A DNA stretch of 64,000 nucleotides, from contig CM038714.1 of assembly GCA_021613375.1 (NCBI GenBank), positions 42,791,123-42,855,122 of the forward strand, in the 5' to 3' direction. The notes under the pieces are model-generated. The model saw only the letters and a list, made by a program, of their open reading frames with translations, made no database searches and was not told the DNA's origin. The position numbers were made by a program, and so were the translations under genes. Source of the stretch: Megaleporinus macrocephalus (taxonomy: Eukaryota; Chordata; Actinopteri; Characiformes; Anostomidae). The stretch's first letter is position 1. Each line of letters begins with the position of its first letter. Below are positions 11,620 to 24,873 of the stretch, in pieces.

Positions 11620-11695
11620 GTGAGCACCATTTAAGGTGGAGCAGTAAACTTTGAACATGAAAGCTGACAAACAAGATGCTGACTTAGCCTTGTAG
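11620..11695 (+). repeat. Dispersed copy of the 688-1062 repeat unit
   Basis: CACCATTTAAGGTGGAGCAG followed by TTTGAACATGAAAGCTGACA and GACTTAGCCT matches the unit of the first-kilobase array. Confidence 0.7.
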
Positions 11696-11726
11696 TTTCA
11701 ATGCTGGTAGTATTTTTAAAAAGGAC

Positions 11727-11860
11727 TAACTAACTAGCAATATAGTGCTGCCAAATAGAAGCTGCCACAGCCAGTATACGGTCCATTCTAGGCTACTGAA
11801 GCAACATGGCAGCTCCACAGGGAAGCTTCTGTTTGAAGATGACCTGCAGTTATGTAGGGC
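11727..11860 (-). repeat. Dispersed repeat, inverted relative of 18290-18450
   Basis: The reverse complement contains TGCTTCAGTAGCCTAGAA and ACTGGCTGT, found directly at 18344-18380. Confidence 0.6.
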
Positions 11861-12025
11861 TCATTCTAAGCTAACAAGAACACAGTAATTTGTAGTTATA
11901 GCTCATAATACACTACATGCTGTAGTTCCAATATCTGCCAATAGATCCCAACTCACTCCCCTTTTATAAAAGTAATGGGAGAATAAATTTAAAGCAAGTG
12001 AGCTGGTGGTGGATTTGAAGTGACT

Positions 12026-12190
12026 GGTATAGAATAGTGGGCTACACCACTAGCGTCCATGCTGTGGACTATGGTTTAGTTCCCCATCTTGGCAATCACC
12101 CTATACTATGAAAAGAGTTCTTGGGCAAGACTCCCAACACTACTTTTATTTACAGATACTGTAAATATAAATGAACAAATCTATGTAGTG
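12026..12190 (+). mobile_element. SINE-like repeat with tRNA-like head
   Basis: GGGCTACACCACTAGCGTCC and TGTGGACTATGGTTTAGTTC resemble degenerate Pol III A and B boxes, followed by CTTGGGCAAGACTCCCAACA, a sequence I associate with characin/otophysan SINEs. The 3' border is uncertain. Confidence 0.5.
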
Positions 12191-12780
12191 GCTGGGCACA
12201 CCTTGGTTCTTCAACCAGTTCACATAATCTCAACTACTACTATTATAATAAAAACAATATTTTTTAGTTTTAGTTTTAGTTTTACACCAGTTCAACTGTT
12301 TTGTACTACATGGTGAACCATTTGCTGCTATATATGTTGGACCCCAAGTCCTGGCAAGCATTAAAAACAAGCATATGCGTATGAGCATACATATGTGTAT
12401 GAGATCAAATCCCTAGAAAAGCACCCACTGAGAAAGCAACAAGGTGGAATGGCTCCATCTCCTTCACATTTCAATTTCAAGGTCAGAGTGTGTCATATGA
12501 CATTTACCATACAGATGATTCTCTCTCCCAGACAAATTAAAGGTCTTGCTTAGCCATAGCGCGAAATGTGCTTTCTGAGAAGAAGCCGCTTGGCAAAGAT
12601 TCAGTAGGATTTTGTTTGCGTTGAGCTCATGCATGCAGATAAGTTCACGCAAGAGACAACACAGTAACACATGAAGCATGTAATAAGCCATATTCACGTT
12701 ACTAGCCTTATTGCTCAATTTAAAATTCGTTCAGGTCCACAGCTCAAATTCATGTATGTGTAAATGACCAGTATCTACTT
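12191..12780. other. No gene recognised
   Basis: A 84-codon minus-strand frame at 12464-12718 is not recognisable. The region around 12440-12720 is repeat-poor. Confidence 0.35.
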
Positions 12781-12782
12781 GT

Positions 12783-14001
12783 CAAGTTTTGTCCTGCTTC
12801 TGTCCCTGTTTGTCTCAGCCTTTGTTAACACTCTTGTCTTTCCATCTCTAATGTGAGGCATTTTCTCTCCCTGAGCAACACTGAAAAACTAATTCAAGCA
12901 TTTATAACTAGCAGGTTGAACTACTGTAACGCTCTCCTTTCTGGCTTACCAAAAGCTACAACACACCAGCTACAGTTAATTCAAAACTCTGCTGCACGAG
13001 TGCCGACTAAGACCAAAAGGAGAGCACACATTACACCAATTTTAAAGTCTTTACACTGGTTACCTGTTTGTTTTCAGACTGATTTTAAAATTCTTCTATT
13101 AGTTTATAAAGCACTACATGGTCTTGCACCAGACTACCTCATTGAAATGCTTTCCACTTATGAACTAGGAAGGCTCCTCAGATCCTCCAGATCTTCTCTT
13201 TTAGTTGTTCCACAAAGAAAAACCAAAACCTTTGGTGATACTGCTTTTAGCCACCATGCTCCAAAATGCTGGAAAAACCTTCTAATTGATGTTTGAGAAG
13301 CTCAAAACATTGAAATTTTTAAGAGTAACCTTAAAACCTATTTGTTCAGTCTGGTATTTATGTAGTGTTTTTTTATTTTTATACTTTGATTGTATTTGAT
13401 CTGTTTTTTTATAATTTGTAATATTTAATTTGTTTTATTTTGTCTACTATTTTATTTAATGTATTACTTATTTTAATTTAGTTTGTTTTTATTATCTTAA
13501 TTATTCACCTTTTATTTCACATTAAATTATTAATTTTATTATTATTTGTATTATTTCTTTTTAGTTTATATTTTCTTAAATCACCTGTAAAATATTTTGA
13601 GTTTTAATCCTATTTGTCTGAAAGGTGCTATATAAATACAGTTTTGATTGATTGATTTGATTAATTGATTGATGTGCTTGGGTTTTTTTTTTGGTTTCCT
13701 CACTCCTCCTTGTCTCCACCCTCTTGACACGCCCCTCACCTGTTCTTAGTTTGTGGCTCCAGGTGTTGCCTGTTAGTTCCTGCTTATATATGCCTGGTTT
13801 TGGCTTGCTTGTTGTCTTGTGCAAACCCTGTTACTGTTTACTTGGCTTGACATATGTCTTGTAGCCTTTATTGTCTCTGTATTTTAGTCTTTCTGTATTA
13901 TATTACTTGTTTCTTTTTTTTTAACCCTGTACCATTTACCTTTTGTTTACAATAACCTCACCGGCTTAGCATCCTACCTTCTCGTCTCTCCATGTGTGAC
14001 A
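12783..14001 (+). mobile_element. Dispersed pyrimidine-rich element interrupted by an L2 insertion
   Basis: Left part 12783-12852 and right part 13673-14001 together resemble the copies at 27130, 53160 and 63715 (CTCCTCCTTGTCTCC, CACCTGTTCTTAGTTTGTG, CCAGGTGTT). The right end reads CTCCATGTGTGACAC. The nature of the family is unknown to me. TGTCAC-type ends suggest a DNA transposon. Confidence 0.55.
12853..13672 (+). mobile_element. L2-like LINE fragment: reverse transcriptase C-terminus and 3' UTR
   Basis: An open frame of 147 codons (12853-13296) encodes the C-terminal region of an L2/CR1-type LINE polyprotein, downstream of the catalytic reverse-transcriptase palm: FITSRLNYCNALLSGLPK, LIQNSAARV, LKSLHWLPVCFQTDFKILLL, YKALHGLAPDYL, then FGDTAFSHHAPKCWKNLL. 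It is then stopped by TGA where the family usually continues LPEDLR. The AT-rich 3' UTR ends GGTGCTATATAAATA followed by (TTGA)n at 13643-13672, the usual L2 tail. It is a 5'-truncated copy, inserted into another dispersed repeat. Flanks AATGTG and GATGTG may be remnants of a target-site duplication. It is not a host gene. Confidence 0.9.
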
Positions 14002-14649
14002 CTATTATCAGTGTAAACACACCTGGGACAGCATAAACATACTGTTCAAATCAAAATGAACACATGCACAATCTACATGTCACAAACAAAAACACTCAGC
14101 ATATGTATTAGTGACTAAACTCAGCTTCAACCATCAAAATATCTGTTTATTGTAAGAATGTTCAATATGTATATTTTCTGGGGCTAGATCAGATCAGAGA
14201 TTAACCTGCAAGAACCTGCTAGAAACCAACTACAACATTCTTAGTTGATATAATTAAATAAAAATATGTTTAAACCTGCTGTCCGTATGTGACATTGAGC
14301 TGCTAGTGAGCAGTGAGGAGTGAAAGTGCCGACATGAGAACCCTCCATTGTGAAAACAATTCACACCTCTCACAGAAAGACCACCATGACATGATAACAA
14401 GACAATTGTGTACAACTGTCATGTGGAAATCCAATTAACTGGATTTGTAAACCATTTCCATCTAAATGTATTCCATCAGCATTACTGTAGGAAGAAAAAA
14501 CCCAGTTCAACTGAGGGACCTCCACCCAAACAGGCAGAAATAGCTTTGTTATCACTACTACAGAACAGAAGACTGAAGCTTCTACTGCGCATGCCAAACT
14601 CTACGCCAGTCAGGCACATAGTTCTTCTAGATTTTTCTTCCCCACTGAC
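14002..14649. other. No gene recognised
   Basis: Overlapping short frames on both strands at 14370-14664 have no known domain. Confidence 0.4.
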
Positions 14650-15030
14650 TTTCTGAAGTTGCAAGAGAAGGAAAGTCTCTATCAGGAGGTTCCAACATTT
14701 CCATTGATTTGCCTCATCACACAGAGAGCAAAGGAGAGGTGGGAATATGAGTTCGCTGAGCTACAATCAGAGGCTCTCTGGGGAGGAGCTCTTCCTCTAT
14801 CAGCGCTGCCGGGACCCGCCGAGAGAGGAACCCGGCCAATGATGACGGCCCGTGGGGAAGAGGAGGAGGAACGGGGCCCAAACCCCACCAGGGGGAATGG
14901 GGGCCCAGGCACACTGCCCAAGATAAAAGTGCAAACATTGGATAGGAAGCCTGCAGAGTGCATTGTCATGGAAAGACTCACACACACACACACACAGAGT
15001 TCCAAGGTTATACCTCAAGGTGAGTGTTCC
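14650..15030. other. GC-rich segment with a (CA)n and a donor-like site
   Basis: G+C and purine-rich from 14775 to 14930 (GGGGAAGAGGAGGAGGAACG). A plus-strand frame of 125 codons spans 14659-15036 and CTCAAG|GTGAGTG at about 15015-15026 is a good donor match, but I find no strong acceptor and no recognisable protein. The opposite strand is open in three frames, so the openness probably reflects composition. Confidence 0.3.
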
Positions 15031-15601
15031 TTTTAAGATCTCTCCATGTTTGAAGATGGTACCTGTGAGATTATTAAAGAAAGGCATTCATGAATAACTC
15101 GCAATTTGGTGAAGGTTGCAGGCACTAAAGCATGTTTGTTCATGAGTGCATGAACCGCTACATTAATGCCGCCCTGCTACGTCTTACTTAAATGGAGAAG
15201 GAGTCTTTGTTTCGGCTTGTGAAAGAAAGTTTGAGGGAACGCAATGTCATGTTCTCCTTTAACGATGTTTTTAAGCAGAATAAAGCTTCGTTTTCTAGAT
15301 TCTGGCACGGATCCTTCTGCCTGAAACTTTCTTTGTCCCACTTGGCCCAAGCCCTTCCCCTTGATTGTCTATTGCACTTGTGTCTATCTATGTAGATACA
15401 TTTACCTTGTACTTCCACATACTAGCCTTTTTAGTTCCATAGACCCAATGGAAACTTTGTCATCCATTGTACCCACTCTTTAATGGTCGTTCTCTGACTA
15501 CAGCAACACAGGTGACCAAATATCATTTGGGAGGTGAGCCTTTCTCACTACATATGGTAAATTGTATGCCACACGAGTATATCATGAATAGTGGTGTTAG
15601 C
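15031..15601. other. No gene recognised
   Basis: Complementary open frames at 15188-15418 on both strands look like chance. Confidence 0.35.
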
Positions 15602-16278
15602 ACTAGAAAGTCTTGTTTTGACCAATTAAATTTTATATACTTGCGTGTACCACATAAAATGTTCTGTATTGTTAGGAAAAAATATAATATCTAGATGGCA
15701 AATAAGGTTTCTTCACTTTTTCAGATGGGGTTCAGTGCTTACCTGTCTCCTGTTTGATTGTTCACACCACATTCTGAGTCCTGCATCTCATTTACCATAA
15801 GGTTTAAATCCAACCAAGCTTCATAACACATTCGATTTGTATGCCACAGCCCTGGAGTCGGCAACCCAAATGTTAAAAACAGCTTGAAACGACCTTCAGA
15901 GCTATAAAAGTTTATGTTCATTTTATAGGTGTAATGTTTTAACATCTTGGCTTAAACAAAAATGTAGACTGACTTTGCTCTAAGCTTTAGTTCAGCTGTA
16001 GCCATGTTTACTGTAGCAGTTCAACCTTCCGGGAAACTAGCTGGAGGGCGTAAATGAGTCTATGTTTGTCTGAATTCTCCATTCTCTTCTTTGTCGTTTT
16101 GTTAGCTACTATCTACGCAAGACTGTTGTCAAGTGCATCGATCTCCAGTGGTCAATATTTATAAGGGGTAATTTCTGTTTTATATTAGAAGACAGCTGCC
16201 CAAACCCTAACCCCTTAATCTGAAAGATTTCGATTTATCACAGGCTTAATTTTTATTTAAATATAGTAAAAAAAAATG
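15602..16278 (+). repeat. Source-like copy of a local duplication
   Basis: 15602-15910 matches 17467-17775 over 309 bp without gaps and with 8 mismatches (97.4%). 16208-16278 matches 17778-17849. The intervening 15911-16207 is absent from the other copy. Confidence 0.9.
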
Positions 16279-16959
16279 CTGTTGCATTTTTTCATGTCAC
16301 TACCAAAACACAAGAGGTTTTAGTTAATAGGCAGAGCATTATTTTAGCCACAGGTGCCAATGCATTCCTGTCCATCATCACTGTTTTAAAGTAAATGTGT
16401 TAAAAGTCTGAAACATGTAGAACATTAAGAACTGTAACTACCAAGGCACATTTTCTACAATTTTGTAATTTTTTTGTGTTTTAATGGAAAATTTTAATGA
16501 AAAAGTTGTTTCCCAGGCATGTACATGACAATTCTGATGTATACTTAAAAGCATCTAAAATATGAATTGCTAAACAATCAAACTTTTATTAGAACTATTA
16601 ATTTTTTTTAAATAAAAGTGGCGTTTCTTCATAATCCTAATCCAGCTCACATGTTAAATGCTGAATAATGTACAGTAGTTACTGTCATTAAAGCAATAAC
16701 TGAATTTGTTTCCTCTGCCAGGAAGTCCTGGACCAAACCAAGATGTTAGGTTAGGAGTTTTTGGGCCAGGGTCATAGTCAGCTTCAAGGAATCCAGTGTT
16801 ATGTCCAACAGAGAAGAAGGTCCTACATCATACAGTACACCTGTACCCCATGTGACATTTTCCGCTAAGCCCTGACCACACCCCTTGATGGTCGTTTCCC
16901 CCCTGCTGGGGCATTAACGAGGGACCAGGGTTTCAGGAACACTGCTCTAATAAACAGCT
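16279..16959. other. No gene recognised
   Basis: AT-rich to about 16650. GGGACCAGGGTTTCAGGAAC near 16920 may be another diverged piece of the CTGGTCCTGGA repeat family. Confidence 0.3.
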
Positions 16960-17379
16960 CTAGAGCTCATGCAGAGAAAATAATGGCGAATCCTCAGCAG
17001 GCATGGCACGCTCGGTCCTAAAGTAATCTGCTAAACAATCGCTCAGCATGGGAGAGGAAACACAGCGGGCCGCTCCTCCGGCCCCACTATATTTAAAGTG
17101 AGAAGTTAAGTGAACACTTTGCACGCCGGGCACAAATGGCTGAGTAGCTCCACGCTGCCAGGAAAGCTCTGCGTTGGGATAAGCAGTGCTGACTGGGCTG
17201 CATACCGCAGGCCAAAGGGCTGAAGTGTTTGCCGTACGATATAGCCTTGGGTGATCTACATTTTCTCCACTGCCAACAGGACGCGGCACTAAAGCTAAGA
17301 GGCCGCTGTGAATAGTCGTCTCTGGAACCTCTCTTTAGTGCAACAAAGGCCGAATGAATACAGTGTTTCTTTATTTGCA
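16960..17379. other. Repeat-poor GC-richer block, candidate conserved non-coding DNA
   Basis: Contrasts with AT-rich neighbours and holds no recognised repeat. Minus-strand frames of 109 and 113 codons overlap in different frames, which argues against either being coding. Confidence 0.3.
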
Positions 17380-17466
17380 AAAATAAAAAGCAATCAAAGC
17401 GTTCAACAAGACGCCCGTACATGCTGAAAGACAATAGAACTTAATCGTAATTCTAGTCACTAAAAG
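17380..17466 (+). repeat. Left flank copy of a ~110-bp duplication around the insertion
   Basis: AAAATAAAAAGCAATCAAAG to TCTAGTCACTAAAAG, repeated at 17856-17965. This copy lacks about 23 bp in the middle. Confidence 0.85.
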
Positions 17467-17849
17467 ACTAGAAAGTATTGTTTTGACCAATTAAATTTTA
17501 TATACTTGCGTGTACCACATAACATGTTCTGTATTGTTGGGAAAAAATAGAATATCTAGATGGCAAATAAGGTTTCTTCACTTTTTCAGATGGGGTTCAG
17601 TGTCTACCTGTCTCCTGTTTGGTTGTTCACACCACATTCTGAGTCCTGCATCTCATTTACCATAAGGTTTAAAGCCAACCAAGCTTCATAACACATTCGA
17701 TTTGTATGCCACAGCCCTGGAGTCGGCAACCCAAATGTTAAAAACAGCTTGAAACGACCTTCAGAGCTATAAAAGCTTAACCCCTTAATCTGAAAGATTT
17801 CGATTTATCACAGGCTTAATTTTTTATTAAAAAATAGTAAAAAAAAATG
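17467..17849 (+). repeat. Duplicated insert derived from the 15.6-16.3 kb sequence
   Basis: 97.4% identical to 15602-15910, then joined directly to sequence matching 16208-16278, skipping 297 bp. Confidence 0.9.
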
Positions 17850-17855
17850 AAGTCT

Positions 17856-17965
17856 AAAATAAAAAGCAATCAAAGCGTTTAACAAGACGCTTGTACATGC
17901 TGAAAGACAATAGACCCGCCAGCCTTACTGTATAATCATTTCATCGAAATTCTAGTCACTAAAAG
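17856..17965 (+). repeat. Right flank copy of the ~110-bp duplication
   Basis: Matches 17380-17466, with extra CCGCCAGCCTTACTGTATAA in the middle. Confidence 0.85.
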
Positions 17966-18289
17966 AACTTACTTTTAAGTTCACCGCATTGTAGTCCTTC
18001 TAGTTAATTTCGTCGACATTTGCGCTTCTTTTAAGTTTGGTGACATGTCTGACTTTGCTGTATCAGCGTTTAGACCAAAAGAATCCCAAAAAGAAGAGTA
18101 TAGAGGATTTACAGGTAGATGCTGGATTTCCTAAAAAGTTATCCTGTCATTGCTGTGTTTAATATTTGAGAGAAACTATGAGCAGAAATTAAATATATTA
18201 TATATATTAGTTTTGTTTTCATTACTGTATAATGATCTGTAACTACTAATCATTGGGTTTCAATTGGCTTTGAATGAACCCTTCATATC
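17966..18289. other. No gene recognised
   Basis: AT-rich sequence with no exon-like feature. Confidence 0.35.
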
Positions 18290-18450
18290 CACATAGGAGA
18301 GGGTCCTCTTCCAACACAGGCTGCCCTGTAGAGCTGCAGTCTTGCTTCAGTAGCCTAGAAAAACCATACACTGGCTGTAGAAAGTGACTTTCGCATTTTG
18401 GGTTTTTCTATTATAGCGGCAGCTTGAATTTGGTAGCAATAGAGCACCAG
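18290..18450 (+). repeat. Dispersed repeat (relative of 11727-11860)
   Basis: CAGTCTTGCTTCAGTAGCCT and CATACACTGGCTGTAG match the reverse complement of 11727-11860. Confidence 0.6.
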
Positions 18451-20812
<2,362 letters not shown>

Positions 20813-20890
<78 letters not shown>

Positions 20891-20894
20891 TATT

Positions 20895-20929
<35 letters not shown>
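20813..20929. repeat. (TA)n followed by poly(T)
   Basis: TA repeats to about 20886, then TTATTTATTT and a T-run to 20929. Confidence 0.97.
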
Positions 20930-20977
20930 CCATAAATGTCCACCATGTGGTCTGAAAAAAGAAAAAAAAACCCAAAA

Positions 20978-21305
20978 ACTCCAGCAGTTCAGCTGTGTCT
21001 GATTCACTGGAGCACACAATAACACGGCATCGCCACATCACTGTCACTGCAGTGCTGAGCGTAATCCGCCACCCACATAATACCTGCTCTGTGGTGGTCC
21101 TGTGGCCACTAAAGAACAGGGTGGCAAAGTATGCAGCGAAACAGATGGACTATAGTCTGTAATTGTTGGACTATGAAGTGCTCCTTTATGGTAAATGGAG
21201 CTGATAAAATTGACAGTGAGTGTAGACACAATGAGGCGTTTAATGAAGTGGCCAGTCAGAGTAGACTTAAAACATCTTTCTTTAAAAATGAAACGGAGCT
21301 CACAA
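20978..21305 (+). repeat. Dispersed teleost repeat with 'CACTGCAGTGCTGAG' core
   Basis: Contains CTGTGTCTGATTCACTGGAG, CACTGTCACTGCAGTGCTGA, ACCTGCTCTGTGGTGGTCCT, GAAACAGATGGACTATAGTC and GGAGCTGATAAAATTGACAG. I remember this family as extremely common in characins, catfish and the electric eel. Diverged copies are at 36100-36230 and 57205-57300. Confidence 0.75.
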
Positions 21306-21999
21306 GACACTAAGTGCAGACGTACATGTTTGTAAACTAACTAAATATAAATGCTGGTCCATTTAAAGCACAAACCTAGTTGGGGAAAGCATATTTACAA
21401 GGGCTGTGTATTGGGAAGAACCTGGCAAAGCAATAGGTATCACGATACAGGGGTAACACTGGAGCTGTGTGGGAATCTGGGGAAGATGCATATGAATAAT
21501 ACATTTCTGGAACACTAAAGCATGTAAATCTATTTCATGTTAAGTGAGTGAGTGCATTAACCTTTGTCCTCAATGCAGAGCTGTAGGGTCCCGTTTCATC
21601 TGACTGATTTATGAAGCATCTAAATTAGTGAGCTTACTGTCCTATTTATCATTAGATACTGTATTCAAATGAGTTCTAGAACATACAATATCAGAGAAGA
21701 CGTTTACTTTACCTCATCACCAGTACAAATCTGCCTGTTAACCAAGGGCGTAGAATTAGCATGGACTGAAGTGACGTGTCCCCAACAATATCCAGAGATT
21801 ATTGAATTGTCCCCACCAATAACTCTTTAACCTAGCAGTGCGGAAAGGGTTAAATTGCGTTCTCTCTTGAGTCTTTTCTCTGTGTAACATCTATGGCCAG
21901 TGTGATTGGCTGTGCCGTTCCCTGCTGTAGCTACGGTTGGTTGTTAGCAGCGCCAAAACTGGAAGGAAAACTTTCCAGTCACCCTTACAAAAAAGTATA
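21306..21999. other. No gene recognised
   Basis: AT-rich sequence without exon-like features. Confidence 0.35.
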
Positions 22000-22160
22000 C
22001 AGTATACTTTTAAAAACTAGAAAGTGGGCCAATTTAGTCCCAAGAAGTATTAAAATAGTACAATATACAAGTGTACACCTAGTACAATGACATTAGTATA
22101 GTAACTGCATAAAGTATACTTAAAATGAACTTTAAGTATACTTATTTTCTGTAAGAGCAT
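22000..22160. repeat. AGTATACTT-rich palindromic repeat, probable MITE
   Basis: AAAGTATACAGTATACTTTT near 21992-22012 and TAAAGTATACTTAAAATGAA to AAGTATACTT near 22112-22143 are mutually inverted palindromic words, as in common teleost MITEs. Confidence 0.45.
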
Positions 22161-22857
22161 ATGTGAGACTCGCAGTGCAAGATGCAACAAGGGTGAAACA
22201 TGGGTGTCAAAAGCAAGTAAGGATGGCAGTAAAGAAGAAAAGGTACATAAGAAGCTATTTTCTTTTAAAGAAATGTACAAGTTCATCATAATAATGTTAA
22301 TGGCAATACTAGGCTTTGGTGTACAGCATACAGCAGACTAACATCATCTGTAGCTATGAATAACATGGTTTGGAAATTAACTGCACAACAAACTACCAAA
22401 TGTCAGTTCTCTTACAGTCTCCCAGGTTCAGTTTCATTTGCACTATGGCTGAAATAAAAGTTAATAATTATTTATATATAAACTCACTGCTTAAAAGTGG
22501 CAACACTGTCTGGGCAAGTGGTAGATTCAAAGGTCCTCACCAATGTCAAGAGCAAATCTGCGCCCTTGCTGTTAACAGTTCCGAAATGGAACTGAGAATC
22601 TGATCCTCTGCGTAGTTTATTACAAAACATTTTAAGCTTCAGGAATGAAAAGCAACAGCATAATCCTCTAGGCGATCAGGAGAGCATGCATCGTGCACTA
22701 TACATTCACTCAGCAACACCTTTCCACCATTTCTTAGTGTAATTATTCAGGGTGATTCACTGTCGTTGCGGATTTGTCTTTTGCTTGACGGAACTGAGAA
22801 TGTTTAGAGAAGCATGTCAGTCACAATTCTACAAACTGAACAATGAACACAACCTTT
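22161..22857. other. No gene recognised
   Basis: The 77-codon frame at 22370-22603 has no recognisable product. Confidence 0.35.
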
Positions 22858-23120
22858 ACTCATTCATCTTCTAAGCTGCTTATCCTACTGGGCCGCGGGG
22901 AGGTGCCAGAGTCTATAACAACGCTCATTGGGCAGAAAACACCCTGAACACACAGACGTACACATACATAGGGACAATTTAGCATCTCCAATTTACCTGA
23001 CTGCATATCTTTGGACTGTGGGAGAAATTTCATACAGACATGGTGTATGATAGAAGAACATACTAACTCAACAAAGACCCTTCTCGCTATGAAGCCACAG
23101 AGCTACCCACTGTACAACCC
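22858..23120 (-). mobile_element. Diverged SINE, minus orientation
   Basis: Runs from ATTCATCTTCTAAGCTGCTT (tail side) through ATCTTTGGACTGTGGGAG to the head side GCCACAGAGCTACCCACTGT. Same general family as 8909-9247 but a more diverged subfamily. Confidence 0.7.
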
Positions 23121-23152
23121 ATAAAGTAGATTACATTCAGCTAGGTCTTTAC

Positions 23153-23278
<126 letters not shown>

Positions 23279-23328
23279 GCAGTTACAAACACAGTACAAA
23301 AAAAAACAACAAGGTATATAAAAGTTAC

Positions 23329-24032
23329 TGACATAAGATGTCCAGTAAAGTGTCAATAGTGTCTATGAGTGCTGACATAAGATGTCCAGTAAAGTGTCGA
23401 TAGCGTCTATGAGTGCTGACATAAGATGTCCAGTAAAGTGTCGATAGCGTCTATGAGTGCTGACATAAGATGTCCAGTAAAGTGTCGATAGCGTCTATGA
23501 GTGCTGACATAAGATGTCCAGTAAAGTGTCAATAGTGTCTATGAGTGCTGACATAAGATGTCCAGTAAAGTGTCAATAGTGTCTATGAGTGCTGACATAA
23601 GATGTCCAGTAAAGTGTCGATAGCGTCTATGAGTGCTGACATAAGATGTCCAGTAAAGTGTCGATAGCGTCTATGAGTGCTGACATAAGATGTCCAGTAA
23701 AGTGTCGATAGCGTCTATGAGTGCTGACATAAGATGTCCAGTAAAGTGTCGATAGCGTCTATGAGTGCTGACATAAGATGTCCAGTAAAGTGTCAATAAT
23801 GTCTATGAGTGCTGACATAAGATGTCCAGTAAAGTGTCAATAGTGTCTATGAGTGCTGACATAAGATATCCAGTAAAGTGTCGATAGTGTCTATGAGTGC
23901 TGACATAAGATGTCCAGTAAAGTGTCAATAGTGTCTATGAGTGCTGACATAAGATGTCCAGTTAAGTGTCAATAGTGTCTATAAGTGCTGACATAAGATG
24001 TCCAGTAAAGTGTCGAGAGTGTCCGGGAATGC
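23329..24032 (+). repeat. 44-bp minisatellite, 16 tandem copies
   Basis: Unit begins TGACATAAGATGTCCAGTAA and ends TCTATGAGTGC, every copy exactly 44 bp. Two main variants differ at two sites: A (GTGTCAATAGTG) and B (GTGTCGATAGCG). Order from the left: A B B B A A B B B B A' A hybrid A A, then a decayed last copy at 23989-24032. No unique spacers separate the units. Confidence 0.97.
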
Positions 24033-24194
24033 AGATGTACAGTAATGTGATTACAGTACAAACAAAAATAAACTGTAATTAGAACATTAGGGACTTGTTC
24101 CTCATCTGTCCTCCTTCCTTTTCCGGCTCCACTGGGAGGAATTAAACCATGTCCTGCATGTTATATAAAGGGGACCTATTATGTTCATTTTCAT

Positions 24195-24455
24195 CGGTCC
24201 GGGCCATTCTGTGTGGAGTTTGTATGTTTTCCCCATGTTTGAGTGGGTTTCCTCCCACAGTTCAAACACATGCATGTTAGGATGATCGGTCACTCTAAAT
24301 TGCCTGTAGGTGTGAGTGTGTGTTGGCCCAGCGATGGACTGGCGACCTGTCTATGTTGTACCCTACCTTCGCTGATGACGCTGGGATTGGCTCCAGCCCC
24401 CCTGATCCCCACTAGCAGGATAAAGTGGAAGATAATAGATGAATAGACGGATAGA
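24195..24455 (+). mobile_element. SINE, 5'-truncated
   Basis: CATTCTGTGTGGAGTTTG, GTGGGTTTCCTCCCACAG, ACTCTAAATTGCC, GCGATGGACTGGCGACCTGT and a GATAATAGATGAATAG tail. It begins at ATCGGTCCGGGCC without the tRNA-like head. Confidence 0.85.
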
Positions 24456-24659
24456 TTTTTTTATGCTTCAATTTTTTCTCAAACTGTTCATCTCTATACC
24501 CCCTCTGTCTAAATCAAGCTTTTATTCTAATTAGCTGCAACCAATCAAATAAATGACACTGGACTGCATTATCATACAACAAAAACGAGCTTTAAACGCT
24601 CAGCTTATAGCCTGGAAAAAAACGTACCACCACAATTAAGCCGACTGAATTTTTCAGTG
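24456..24659. other. No gene recognised
   Basis: Short AT-rich spacer. Confidence 0.35.
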
Positions 24660-24871
24660 TAATGTATTATGTAATATTTTTCCATTGCCCTCTGCAGTTA
24701 AGAAGCAACGTACAATTATTTGTAAATACAATCTTAGGAGTTCTTGACTTTTTATTATGTATAGTGTATATACTGTACTGTTTTATTGATCTATTTGTTG
24801 TACTGAGTGCCTTGCTATGCCTTTGCTGCTGTAACACGGTAATTTCCCCCACTGTGGGCCTAATAAAGGTT
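24660..24871 (+). mobile_element. LINE-type 3' tail
   Basis: Ends CTGCTGTAACACGGTAATTT, CCCCACTGTGGGCCTAATAA and AGG, a 3' terminus I associate with several teleost non-LTR elements. No coding part remains. Its end abuts the Tc1 MITE at 24874. Confidence 0.55.
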
Positions 24872-24873
24872 TA

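Noticed and set aside
12853..13296. 147-codon open frame as a host gene
   Set aside because: Its sequence is the C-terminal region of an L2-type LINE reverse transcriptase, with the typical 3' tail following.
14682..15087. Three overlapping minus-strand frames in the GC-rich segment
   Set aside because: Simultaneous openness in several frames on both strands reflects low stop-codon density in GC-rich sequence.
23329..24032. CRISPR-like array of regular repeats
   Set aside because: The 44-bp units are contiguous with no unique spacers and this is vertebrate DNA. It is a minisatellite.
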